Assembly: GCF_020164585.1 (NCBI RefSeq)
Contig: NZ_JAIQZF010000003.1
Coordinates: 310,001 to 374,000, forward strand
Reading direction: 5' to 3'
Origin: Psychroflexus curvus
GTDB lineage: Bacteria > Bacteroidota > Bacteroidia > Flavobacteriales > Flavobacteriaceae
DNA length: 64,000 bases
The translations under genes and the position numbers were made by a program. Within the stretch, counting starts at the first letter, position 1. Each line of letters starts with the position of its first letter. The notes beneath the pieces are model-generated. The model saw nothing but the letters and a program-made list of their open reading frames with translations, was not told the origin of the DNA and did no database searches. Positions 17,955 through 26,619 of the stretch are shown here, piece by piece.

Positions 17955-17979
17955 CCATAAAAATTTAAACTCTACTGTA

Positions 17980-17987
17980 CAAAGGTA
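17980..17987 (-). promoter_or_regulatory. -7 promoter element of the DUF2520-kdsC-maf operon
   Basis: The minus strand reads TACCTTTG, an exact TAnnTTTG match, 25 nt before the first ATG of the six-gene operon. No -33 element was identified. Confidence 0.5.
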
Positions 17988-18201
17988 AGGTTCATTTTTA
18001 AGAATAGACTAAGAGGTCAGGTTATCCAAAGTTTAAAAACTATTAAAGTTCTTAAAAATTAAAATATCAATTAAGAAACTATATTCCTCAAAATCAATCT
18101 TCAAAATATTAAGAACAAAAGCTAGAATAACTCAGGTTTTAATTAACACAACTTCAACGTTCGTAACCTAAGCTAAGCTTTACTAATCCTCCTATATTGA
18201 G

Positions 18202-18209
18202 TATCTTTG
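18202..18209 (+). promoter_or_regulatory. -7 promoter element of ccsBA
   Basis: TATCTTTG matches TAnnTTTG. It decides the start of ccsBA: transcription would begin a few bases later, so the ATG at 18197 cannot be used and the ATG at 18230 is the true start. Confidence 0.6.
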
Positions 18210-18229
18210 CGAAAGTTATAAAAGAAATT

Positions 18230-21200
18230 ATGTTAGAGAAAAAAATCAAAGATATATTGTTTTCTACAAGGCTCATGGCGGTCTTATTTATCGTGTATGC
18301 TGTCGCTATGGCTGTGGGAACTTTTGTTGAGAATTCTTATACTACAGTCACTGCTAGAGAATGGATTTATAATGCGTGGTGGTTTGAGGTGATTATGGTG
18401 TTCTTTGTGATCAACTTTATTGGAAACATTTTCAGATATAAGCTTTTACGAAAGAAAAAATGGACAACACTTTTGCTTCACTTGTCGTTTATTTTAATAT
18501 TAGTGGGAGCATGGGTGACCAGGTATATTGGTGAGGAAGGCATTATGCCTATTCGTGAAGGTGAAGTTGAAAACACTATGCTGTCAGAAAAAACCTATTT
18601 GTCAACTTATATTGATGGGGAAATTGATGGTGAACCTTTGAGGAAAAAACAAGATTTTCAAATCAATTTAGGTCCCTCAATTACCTTAGGTAAAAGCATT
18701 AAGACAGATTATAATGGAAATTCAATAAAAATTGAATTTTTAGAATTTATACAAGGTGCTGAAGAAGGTGTCGTCGAAGCTGAAACAGGTGAATATTTTT
18801 TAAAAATAGTAGAGGCGGGCGATGGTGAACGTCATGAGCATTATTTGAAAGCAGGTGAAGTCGCTAATGTCCACAACGTGTTGTTTGCTTTCAATAAACA
18901 AACTGATGGAGCGATAAATATTGTTGGGAACAATGAAGTAGGATTCACTGTTAATTCACCTTTTGAAGGAGACTGGGTGCGAATGGCAGACCAGGCTAAA
19001 GGTCAGTTGGTTAAAGATTCCATACAGGAGTTACAAATGCGCTCGTTATACAATCTTGGAGGAATGCAATTTGTAATTCCAGATCCGGCGATAAAAGGAC
19101 GTTATGACTTGGTTCAAAAAGAAATGGTCAACAAAAATGATCCTGATGGAATTTTTGTTCAGGTTACAGCTAATGGAGAAACGGAAAAAGTTGGATTGCT
19201 TGGAGGTAAAGGTTTTCAGATGGACATGAAAAAACTGAGTGTTGGTGGTTATGAAGTCTATATGAACTATGGAAGTAAAGATGTCGAACTCCCCTTTGCC
19301 TTAAAATTGAATGACTTTATCGCTGAAAAACATCCTGGGACTGAAGACAGAAGGCAGCCGAGTTACGAATCCTTCATGAGTAAGGTGGAAGTTGTAGATG
19401 GAAGTAATTCTTATCCTTATGACATCTACATGAATCATGTGTTGGACCATAAGGGTTATCGTTTTTTTCAATCTTCTTTTGATCCAGATGAAGGCGGTAC
19501 AGTGTTGTCTGTTAACAACGACTGGTGGGGTACCTGGATCACTTACATCGGTTACTTTTTACTTTATTTAGGATTAATGCTGATTTTGGTTGACAAAGGA
19601 TCAAGATTTGGTGATTTAAGGAAAAAATTGGAAAAAATTAAACAGAAAAAAGCAAAACTGACCAGCATTTTGATTTTCCTATTTGGTATGTCTGGTTTCG
19701 CTCAAACTGAAAATGGAAATGTTGTTGAGCAACCAAGTCAGGCTCAGGATAGTGTAGTTAATGCCAATCACGGTCATGACATGATTCCTGAAGTTAATTA
19801 CGATAAGGTTATTAAAATGATTCAGGCCAATAAGGTGGATAAAAAACATGCTGCCAATTTTGGCGAGTTAATTATCCAGGATTATGGGGGGAGAATGAAA
19901 CCTATCAATACCTATTCTTCAGAATTACTCAGAAAACTTGGTAAAAAGGATAATTATAATGACTTGAACAGCGATCAGGTTTTGCTTTCCATGATCGAAA
20001 ACCCGCAAATTTGGTATTCAGCACCACTCATCTCCATCAAAACCAAAAATGATAGTATTCATCATGTATTAGGTGTTGAGGAAAATAAAAAATATGTTGC
20101 CTTAACTGACTTTTTTAGTATGGATGGTCAGTATAAATTGGGGAAATACCTGGATGACGCTTATAAGGCTTCAGTACCCAATCAATTTCAAAAGGATTTT
20201 ATAAAAGCTGACGAGAAAGTTAACTTGATCTATAACACCCTGCAGGGCAAGCAGTTCAAAATATTTCCAATTCCAGATCACCCTAACAACAAGTGGGTCG
20301 CTTATCCAGAACTGGATGATGAAAAATATTTTACAGGTGTAGATACGCTTTATACAAAGCAAATCCTTCCGCTTTATATGCAATCTCTGAGGAGTGCCAG
20401 GCAATCTGGAGATTATGAACAATCAGAAGAATTACTTCTCAGTTTAAAATCTTTTCAAAAGAAATATGGGGAAGAAGTTATGCCAGCGGAGGAAAAAGTA
20501 AAAGCTGAAATTTTATACAATAGGATTGATATTTTTAATCTCTTGTTTCAACTTTACCTCTATGTGAGTTTGATTATGATTGTTTTCGTGATTTTGAGGA
20601 TTTTCAAAGAAAACAAACTCAACACATACACCATTAACTTAAGTAAAGTTCTGCTTGTCATTTTATTTACAGTTCATACTGCGGGGCTTGCAGCGCGTTG
20701 GTATATTTCTGGTCATGCACCCTGGAGTAATGCTTACGAAAGTATGATTTATGTGGCATGGGCCACTATGTTTTTTGGTCTGGCCTTTGGTCGTAAAAGT
20801 GATCTAACCATGGGGTCCACAGCTTTCGTGACTTCCATTATTCTAATGGTAGCTCACTGGAACTGGTTAGATCCCACTATAGGAAACCTACAGCCTGTTT
20901 TAGATTCCTATTGGTTAATGATTCACGTCGCTGTGATTGTAGGTAGTTATGGCCCTTTTGCTTTGGGAGCCATCATAGGTCTGGTATCACTTATCCTGAT
21001 CATTGCCACCACTAAGTCGAACTTTAAGAAAATGAAACTCAACATACAGGAGTTGACAATCATAAATGAATTGGCTCTGACTGTTGGTTTAGTCATGTTG
21101 ACTATTGGTAACTTCCTTGGTGGTCAATGGGCTAACGAAAGCTGGGGTAGATACTGGGGCTGGGATCCAAAAGAGACCTGGGCCCTGATAAGTATTTTTA

Positions 21201-21448
21201 TCTATGCCTTTGTCATACACATGCGACTCGTGCCTGGTTTAAGAGGATTGTTTGCTTTTAACTGGGCTGCGGTTCTGGCTTTTGGCTCAATTTTAATGAC
21301 GTATTTTGGAGTGAATTTTTACTTAACAGGTTTACATTCCTATGCCAGCGGTGATCAAATTATCAGTTATCAATTTATTATCATAGCGCTTGTGGTTTGG
21401 ATAGTTTTGGGAGTTGCCGCCAAGTATAAGTATAAGAAGTATTATTAG
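18230..21448 (+). CDS. ccsBA: fused cytochrome c synthase CcsB-CcsA (System II)
   Basis: This protein exports haem and attaches it to apocytochromes c outside the cytoplasmic membrane. The 1072 residues combine a ResB/CcsB half (helices near residues 15-90, a large periplasmic domain, a helix near 440) and a CcsA/ResC half with the haem-handling WWD motif WGRYWGWDPKETW near residues 970-985. At the join (about 475-491) a hydrophobic stretch ending FGMSGFAQ looks like a signal peptide, then a second periplasmic domain follows. The start at 18230 is chosen because a promoter box lies at 18202-18209. Single-gene unit. Confidence 0.95.
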   Translation: MLEKKIKDILFSTRLMAVLFIVYAVAMAVGTFVENSYTTVTAREWIYNAWWFEVIMVFFVINFIGNIFRYKLLRKKKWTTLLLHLSFILILVGAWVTRYIGEEGIMPIREGEVENTMLSEKTYLSTYIDGEIDGEPLRKKQDFQINLGPSITLGKSIKTDYNGNSIKIEFLEFIQGAEEGVVEAETGEYFLKIVEAGDGERHEHYLKAGEVANVHNVLFAFNKQTDGAINIVGNNEVGFTVNSPFEGDWVRMADQAKGQLVKDSIQELQMRSLYNLGGMQFVIPDPAIKGRYDLVQKEMVNKNDPDGIFVQVTANGETEKVGLLGGKGFQMDMKKLSVGGYEVYMNYGSKDVELPFALKLNDFIAEKHPGTEDRRQPSYESFMSKVEVVDGSNSYPYDIYMNHVLDHKGYRFFQSSFDPDEGGTVLSVNNDWWGTWITYIGYFLLYLGLMLILVDKGSRFGDLRKKLEKIKQKKAKLTSILIFLFGMSGFAQTENGNVVEQPSQAQDSVVNANHGHDMIPEVNYDKVIKMIQANKVDKKHAANFGELIIQDYGGRMKPINTYSSELLRKLGKKDNYNDLNSDQVLLSMIENPQIWYSAPLISIKTKNDSIHHVLGVEENKKYVALTDFFSMDGQYKLGKYLDDAYKASVPNQFQKDFIKADEKVNLIYNTLQGKQFKIFPIPDHPNNKWVAYPELDDEKYFTGVDTLYTKQILPLYMQSLRSARQSGDYEQSEELLLSLKSFQKKYGEEVMPAEEKVKAEILYNRIDIFNLLFQLYLYVSLIMIVFVILRIFKENKLNTYTINLSKVLLVILFTVHTAGLAARWYISGHAPWSNAYESMIYVAWATMFFGLAFGRKSDLTMGSTAFVTSIILMVAHWNWLDPTIGNLQPVLDSYWLMIHVAVIVGSYGPFALGAIIGLVSLILIIATTKSNFKKMKLNIQELTIINELALTVGLVMLTIGNFLGGQWANESWGRYWGWDPKETWALISIFIYAFVIHMRLVPGLRGLFAFNWAAVLAFGSILMTYFGVNFYLTGLHSYASGDQIISYQFIIIALVVWIVLGVAAKYKYKKYY

Positions 21449-21734
21449 TCATCTGTGTGATGTGGCGATATGGTAATATCGTGAAGCGGTGATGTAGTAA
21501 AATGGATATCAGAAGTTAGACATCAGAAATAAGAGCAAAGAAAAATGAAAAAAGAGTCACTGGGTTAAAATCTGAAATTCAATATTCGGTATTCAGTATT
21601 CAGTTGTTTGTGAGTTTTGAGTAATGGAGGTGATAGGTATTAGGTTGAAGGAAATATAAATTTGAAATAACAGATTTAAAATTTTACGTCCAAGAATTCC
21701 CCCTTTGGGGGCTAGGGGGATTTAGGGTTCCTTT
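21449..21734. repeat. 286-nt gap with repeat remnants
   Basis: No gene is visible between the convergent ccsBA and aroE stops. The gap holds a small inverted repeat (CGATAT-ggta-ATATCG near 21468-21483), short direct repeats of a seven-base unit (ATTCGGT, ATTCAGT, ATTCAGT near 21587-21603) and a C/G-run palindrome CCCCC-TTT-GGGGG at 21699-21711 followed by CTAGGGGGATT. C-run/G-run motifs of this style are common in Bacteroidota intergenic DNA. On the minus strand the palindrome might also help end aroE transcription. Confidence 0.5.
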
Positions 21735-22463
21735 TTACTCGTTCCAGATTTCCCAGGCCTTTTCAGCTTGAGCTATAAGCATTTGTTCTCCGTTGATGAT
21801 TTGCGCTCCATTTTCTCTTCCCTGAGCCAAAAAGCTTGTGATTGACGGGTTGTAAATAAGGTCATAGAGCAAATGTCCTTCGTTGATGAACTCATAAGGA
21901 ATAGGAGGAAATTGATTGACATCCGGATGCGTGCCAAGGGGCGTACAGTTGACAATAAGCTGATGACGTTTTATAATTTCTGAATTTAATTCGTCATAGG
22001 TGAAATCACCTTTCTCCTTATCCCTAGACACAAAATTGATTTGATAACCCATGGAGACTAAGGCATGTCTTATAGCTTTTGCAGCTCCGCCAGTTCCCAA
22101 AATTAATGCGGAGTCATGATTAGGTGCAATTAGGGAAAAAATAGATTTGGTAAATCCAAACACATCAGTGTTGTATCCAATCATTTTCTTGTTTTCAATC
22201 TTTATCGTATTTACAGCACCAATTCGTTCTGCCTGAGAATCGATTTCATCTAAGAAAGGAATAACTGCTTCTTTATAAGGTGTTGTCACATTAAGTCCGG
22301 CCAACTCTATCGAGTTGTCGACAATTTGTTTTATTTCCCTGATGTCTTTAATATCATAATTAATGTATTTAGCTTTGATTGCTTCATTGTTGAATTTGGT
22401 ATTGAAATATGATTTTGAAAAAGAATAATCTATATTTTTTCCAATAAGTCCGTAGGTTGTCAT
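21735..22463 (-). CDS. aroE: shikimate dehydrogenase
   Basis: AroE reduces 3-dehydroshikimate to shikimate with NADPH. The protein begins with the substrate-binding YGLIGKNIDYSFSKSYF, has the conserved lysine and asparagine region GLNVTTPYKEAV, the NADP-binding ILGTGGAAKAIRHAL and a C-terminal NGEQMLIAQAEKAW. The ATG at 22463 gives 242 residues and an ATGA overlap with the upstream DUF368 stop. A start at 22550 would add 29 residues unlike the family. Last gene of the gldA-DUF368-DUF368-aroE unit. Confidence 0.95.
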   Translation of the reverse strand: MTTYGLIGKNIDYSFSKSYFNTKFNNEAIKAKYINYDIKDIREIKQIVDNSIELAGLNVTTPYKEAVIPFLDEIDSQAERIGAVNTIKIENKKMIGYNTDVFGFTKSIFSLIAPNHDSALILGTGGAAKAIRHALVSMGYQINFVSRDKEKGDFTYDELNSEIIKRHQLIVNCTPLGTHPDVNQFPPIPYEFINEGHLLYDLIYNPSITSFLAQGRENGAQIINGEQMLIAQAEKAWEIWNE

Positions 22464-23482
22464 ATGTTTTTTGTTTTTCTTAAATTGCCGTACCAGGCAA
22501 GGCTTAAAACTATTAAAATTCCTAGTATAATAAAAGAGAAAGCCATCCAAGTATTTAATGAAGTTAGATCTGGCCAGTATCTTACATAATTATCTAAAAC
22601 AGGATCTCCACTCGAATCTTTTGCAATTGCCCCTGCCTCATTTATTTTGAACACTTTTTCTTTCCATGGCCATACTACGCCCAAACTTCCAGTTATGAAA
22701 CCAATGATGATGGAAAAGGTGATTTTTTTATAATATTTCAACACATAATTCAAGAGGTGAGATAAGGTGACTAAACCAAAGAGGGAGCCCGCAGTGAACG
22801 AACCTAAAACTTGTAAAAGTCTTATTCTTTCTGGGTTGTCAGTAAAGGAGAAATCAAGTTTAGCAACTTCAGCTAATGTGTCGTAAAGGGCGTTGACAGA
22901 ATCTACTAGCAACAAAACATAATTGCCAAGTAAAATCAGAATAAATGAGCCGGAAAGACCCGGCAGAGTCATACCTGAAACGCTTATGATGCCACAGAAA
23001 AACACAAAAAGTAAGTGATCGTTTTCTGTAGCGGGTTTTAAGAAACTTATGCTCAGCCCTGCCACAACACCTATTCCAATAAACAAAATAGTTCGAATAG
23101 TTCTGATTTTAAAATCTTTGCCTATGTAATAAATCGAGCCCAATATCATACCAAAAAAAGTTGACCATACATATAACTCGTAATGCTGAATGAGGTAATC
23201 CAATAATTTGGATACACTGAAATAACTAAACACCATCCCCAGAATGAGAATGGCCAGGAATCTTGCATTGATGTACTGAAAAAAGCTTTTGAATCTGGCA
23301 TTGAACAATAGCTTGAGCGACTTCAAGTTTATTTTTTGAAGCGAGTATATGAACTCTTCATAAAAACCAGCAACAAAGGCAACCACTCCACCTGAAACAC
23401 CAGGCACCTTATTGGCAGCTCCCATGGCAAGCCCCTTCAAAAACAGGAAAATTTTATCACTAAATGTCCTAGTGCTTTGCAT
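22460..23482 (-). CDS. DUF368 (PopT-type) polyprenyl-phosphate transporter, copy 2
   Basis: This 340-residue multi-helix membrane protein has the DUF368 N-terminal motif MGAANKVPGVSGGVVAF and the internal repeat of it, TLPGLSGSFILILLG. DUF368 proteins were recently shown in other bacteria to return undecaprenyl phosphate across the membrane for reuse in wall and surface-polymer synthesis. It directly follows a second DUF368 gene with a 14-nt overlap and overlaps aroE by 4 nt. The two copies share motifs but are clearly diverged. Function here is by family. Confidence 0.88.
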   Translation of the reverse strand: MQSTRTFSDKIFLFLKGLAMGAANKVPGVSGGVVAFVAGFYEEFIYSLQKINLKSLKLLFNARFKSFFQYINARFLAILILGMVFSYFSVSKLLDYLIQHYELYVWSTFFGMILGSIYYIGKDFKIRTIRTILFIGIGVVAGLSISFLKPATENDHLLFVFFCGIISVSGMTLPGLSGSFILILLGNYVLLLVDSVNALYDTLAEVAKLDFSFTDNPERIRLLQVLGSFTAGSLFGLVTLSHLLNYVLKYYKKITFSIIIGFITGSLGVVWPWKEKVFKINEAGAIAKDSSGDPVLDNYVRYWPDLTSLNTWMAFSFIILGILIVLSLAWYGNLRKTKNI

Positions 23483-24404
23483 TGGAAAGGGGTTGTTTTT
23501 CAGCTACTTTTTCTAAAAGCAATATGAGTAAAAATCCTAAAATAGCAGCAATGATTGCAAATAATAGTTGTGGATCCCCCTCAAAATTTTGAGGTAAAAC
23601 AGAAGTTTCGTCCAAAATGACAACTTTATCTTTTATGATTTCAGAATCCATTATATTTTTCCAGGGCCATATTTTATTTAATGAACCAGCTATAAAGCCT
23701 GTTAAGATAGCCAAAGTAATCAATCTAAAATGATTGAAAAGCCATTTCAGTACCCTGGAAAAGCTTAATATCCCAATTATAGCACCGAGCCCCACAAGTC
23801 CAATCACTTGAAAATTAAATTCTGAAACGGCTTCCGTAATTGTTTTGTAACCTCCCATCAATACAAGGATAAAAGCCCCAGAGATACCAGGTAGAATCAT
23901 AGCACAGATGGCAATGGCCCCGCATAACAAAAAGTAAAGTGGATGGTCTATGCCTTGAGCAGGTGTCATTAATGTAATTCCAAAAGCGATGAAAAAGCCT
24001 ATAAGCGCAAAGACGGTCAACTTTAGAGTCCAACGATCAATTTGTTTACCAACATACCAAACACTAGCCATGACCAGACCAAAAAAGAAAGACCAGACCA
24101 CAACTGGATAGGTTTCGAGCAAAAAATTGGTTAGCCTCATCAAGGTAAATACACTGATAAAAATACCAGTGAGTAAAGCCAAAATAAAATTCCCATTCAA
24201 TTGCTTCCACATGTTTCCAAAACCTTCTTTTCTCCAGGTTTTGATGAGGCTTAAGTCTACATTGGCAATAGTGGTGACCAGTTCTTCGTAAATACCAGTA
24301 ATAAAAGCAATGGTGCCGCCAGAAACACCTGGTACAACATCGGCTGCGCCCATGCCTATACCTTTTAAGCTAATAGTAATGTAGGATTTTAGAGTTCTTT
24401 TCAT
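23469..24404 (-). CDS. DUF368 (PopT-type) polyprenyl-phosphate transporter, copy 1
   Basis: The 311-residue protein has the same architecture as its neighbour: KGIGMGAADVVPGVSGGT at the N-terminus and MILPGISGAFILVLMGGY in the second half, which point to an inverted-repeat transporter fold. It is 30 residues shorter than copy 2, mostly at loops and the C-terminus. It lies 57 nt downstream of gldA and overlaps copy 2 by 14 nt. Two tandem copies suggest either a pair working together or different lipid substrates. Confidence 0.88.
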   Translation of the reverse strand: MKRTLKSYITISLKGIGMGAADVVPGVSGGTIAFITGIYEELVTTIANVDLSLIKTWRKEGFGNMWKQLNGNFILALLTGIFISVFTLMRLTNFLLETYPVVVWSFFFGLVMASVWYVGKQIDRWTLKLTVFALIGFFIAFGITLMTPAQGIDHPLYFLLCGAIAICAMILPGISGAFILVLMGGYKTITEAVSEFNFQVIGLVGLGAIIGILSFSRVLKWLFNHFRLITLAILTGFIAGSLNKIWPWKNIMDSEIIKDKVVILDETSVLPQNFEGDPQLLFAIIAAILGFLLILLLEKVAEKQPLSNAKH

Positions 24405-24461
24405 AAGAGAGATGACGTTTTTATGAGTGGATTGGTAGGATATGTAAAGTTCATTTTCAAC

Positions 24462-25361
24462 CTAGGATTCCTTTGTTAAATCGATAAACAAACTTTCGAG
24501 ATTCTTGTTTTTTTTGTGAAGCTCAATTATTTTTAAGCCTTTATCATGGGCAAAATCAAAGACGTCTGAACGCTTATCCACACTTGTGTTAAAAATGATT
24601 TCATACTTAAAGCCTGTTGTGTTTTTGATGTCGATTACCTTGCCTATTTCCTTCAGCGCAACTTCTTCAATTCTGTAATTAAATTCAACTTCAATGACTT
24701 GTTGAGAGGGGTCGTTGAGGTCTTCTAGTTTTTTATCAGAAACAATTTTACCTTTGTTAATAATGATGACTCTGTCACAAATCGCTTCCACCTCCTGCAT
24801 GATGTGAGTTGACAAAAGGATGGTTTTATTTTTGCTTATAGATTTTATCAATTCCCGTATTTCGATAAGCTGGTTAGGATCCAGGCCGGTAGTAGGTTCG
24901 TCGAGAATTAAGATATCCGGATCGTGAAGCAAGGCAGCTGCCAGGCCAACCCGTTGCCTGTAGCCTTTGGATAATTGATAAATTCGCTTGTCGATTTCCT
25001 TGGTGAGCTTGGTTTGCTTTATAACCGTATCTATTCTTTCTTTTGGACTTTTAAAAATCTTAGCGTGAAAGTTAAGGTATTCTTTAATGTACATCTCCAG
25101 ATAGATTGGATTGTGCTCTGGTAAATAGCCGATTTGTTTTTGAATATCGGTTTTGGCTTCTGTCAATTTCAATCCGTTGATGCTGGCTTCACCAGAATTT
25201 TGGCTAATAAAACCCGTCAGAATTTTCATTAGGGTAGATTTGCCGGCGCCATTTGGTCCCAGCAAGCCCACAACTTCACCTTTTGACATCTTGAAATTAA
25301 TATCATTCAGGACAAGTTGGTTTTTATATGACTTTGAAATGGACTTAACTTCAATCGACAT
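24462..25361 (-). CDS. gldA: gliding motility ABC transporter ATPase GldA
   Basis: GldA is the ATPase of the GldAFG ABC transporter, needed for gliding in flavobacteria. The 299-residue protein has Walker A GPNGAGKST at residues 35-43, the Q-loop region IGYLPEHNPIYLEM, signature LSKGYRQRVGLA, Walker B DILILDEPT and a C-terminal domain of about 90 residues typical of this subgroup. Its partners GldF and GldG are encoded at 48.2-50.6 kb in this window. The start at 25361 is preferred to 25379 because a promoter box (25377-25384) overlaps the latter. Confidence 0.9.
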   Translation of the reverse strand: MSIEVKSISKSYKNQLVLNDINFKMSKGEVVGLLGPNGAGKSTLMKILTGFISQNSGEASINGLKLTEAKTDIQKQIGYLPEHNPIYLEMYIKEYLNFHAKIFKSPKERIDTVIKQTKLTKEIDKRIYQLSKGYRQRVGLAAALLHDPDILILDEPTTGLDPNQLIEIRELIKSISKNKTILLSTHIMQEVEAICDRVIIINKGKIVSDKKLEDLNDPSQQVIEVEFNYRIEEVALKEIGKVIDIKNTTGFKYEIIFNTSVDKRSDVFDFAHDKGLKIIELHKKNKNLESLFIDLTKES

Positions 25362-25376
25362 CTTGAAACTTTTGCT

Positions 25377-25384
25377 CAAAAATA
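25377..25384 (-). promoter_or_regulatory. -7 promoter element of gldA
   Basis: The minus strand reads TATTTTTG, matching TAnnTTTG, 15 nt before the gldA ATG at 25361. It overlaps the alternative start at 25379 and so argues against that start. Confidence 0.5.
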
Positions 25385-25495
25385 CAAATTATATCTCTTT
25401 ACAAATTCAGAATAGATTTGTATTAATTTTTTTTTTAATGTCTGTTTCATCTTTAAAAGCAAGTGAAATGGCTTTTTTTATCTGACATTAAAAGT

Positions 25496-25503
25496 TAATT
25501 TTG
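25496..25503 (+). promoter_or_regulatory. -7 promoter element of the DAHP synthase operon, leaderless spacing
   Basis: TAATTTTG matches TAnnTTTG and ends only 5 nt before the ATG at 25509, so the message should have almost no leader. No clear TTG was found at the -33 distance, which lowers confidence. Confidence 0.5.
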
Positions 25504-25508
25504 TAGCC

Positions 25509-26588
25509 ATGGAAAATGATAAAACACTAAGAAATTGGTTAACGGAGATGAATCTGGATCATCCCTTGGTTATTGCTGGCCCTTGCAGTGCTGAAACTGA
25601 AGAGCAAGTACTCGATATAGCTCATCAACTTAAAGACTCCGACGCTACGGTTATGCGTGCAGGAATCTGGAAACCAAGAACCCGACCTGGAAATTTTGAA
25701 GGCGTTGGAGCTATCGGGCTTGAGTGGCTCAAAAAAGCTAAAAAAGAAACCGGACTGATGATCGCTACTGAAGTTGCCAATAAAACTCATGTAGATCTTG
25801 CGCTTAAGGCAGATGTGGATGTCTTGTGGATAGGCGCCAGAAGTACTGTAAGCCCGTTTATAGTACAAGAGATTGCAGATGCTCTGAAAGGAACCGATAA
25901 AATTGTTTTGGTGAAGAATCCCGTAAATCCAGATCTGGCTCTATGGCTCGGAGGTGTTGAGCGGCTCTATGCTGCTGGCATCAAAAATCTCGGAGTTATT
26001 CATAGAGGGTTTTCAACTTATGAGAAAATAAAATACAGAAATAATCCAGAATGGCAAATCGCTATCGATTTACAAAACCGATTCCCTGATTTACCTATTT
26101 TGGTGGACCCTTCTCATATCGCAGGGGCCAGAAATTTAATTTTTGATATTTGCCAAACCGCTTTGGATCTCAATTATGATGGTATGATCGTGGAAACGCA
26201 TCATACGCCAGACAAAGCTTGGAGCGATGCAGCACAGCAAATCACTCCGGAGTATTTGAAGCAGATGACTATTGACCTGCGAATCAGAAAAAAACATGGA
26301 GCCGGAGAGTTCAACGAGAAGCTGAACGTCTTAAGGTCTAAAATCGATATTATCGATAATCAAATCATCGACTTTTTAGGGAAACGCATGAGTGTTGCCG
26401 ATGAGATTGGTGAGTTGAAAAAAGAAAACAATGTAGCTATTCTTCAGCCTGAACGCTGGAATAATGTATTGAACAAGCTAACCCTGGAAGGAGAAAAACA
26501 GCAGTTGTCCAAAGATTTTGTAGAACGTCTTACCAAAGCCATACACGAAGAATCTATTGCGCATCAGCATAAAATTATAAGTCAATAA
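25509..26588 (+). CDS. bifunctional DAHP synthase / chorismate mutase
   Basis: The first 260 residues form a DAHP synthase of the KDO8PS-like class (VIAGPCSAETEE, RAGIWKPRTRPG, DPSHIAGARNLIFD, HHTPDKAWSDA), the entry step to the shikimate pathway. The last 95 residues are an AroQ-type chorismate mutase (LRSKIDIIDNQIIDFLGKR, EESIAHQ). Such fusions are known; the mutase part often gives feedback control by chorismate or prephenate. It heads a plus-strand run of six genes ending with aroA. Confidence 0.94.
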   Translation: MENDKTLRNWLTEMNLDHPLVIAGPCSAETEEQVLDIAHQLKDSDATVMRAGIWKPRTRPGNFEGVGAIGLEWLKKAKKETGLMIATEVANKTHVDLALKADVDVLWIGARSTVSPFIVQEIADALKGTDKIVLVKNPVNPDLALWLGGVERLYAAGIKNLGVIHRGFSTYEKIKYRNNPEWQIAIDLQNRFPDLPILVDPSHIAGARNLIFDICQTALDLNYDGMIVETHHTPDKAWSDAAQQITPEYLKQMTIDLRIRKKHGAGEFNEKLNVLRSKIDIIDNQIIDFLGKRMSVADEIGELKKENNVAILQPERWNNVLNKLTLEGEKQQLSKDFVERLTKAIHEESIAHQHKIISQ

Positions 26589-26619
26589 TGAAAACTCTAA
26601 CCCCTTCAAAACCTAACTT

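Noticed and set aside
18197-18229. Upstream ATG extending ccsBA by 11 residues
   Set aside because: It lies before or within the promoter box TATCTTTG (18202-18209), so it would not be in the message.
22464-22550. Upstream start extending aroE by 29 residues
   Set aside because: The extra residues do not resemble the family and overlap the upstream DUF368 gene; the ATG at 22463 starts the family's first strand and forms an ATGA overlap.
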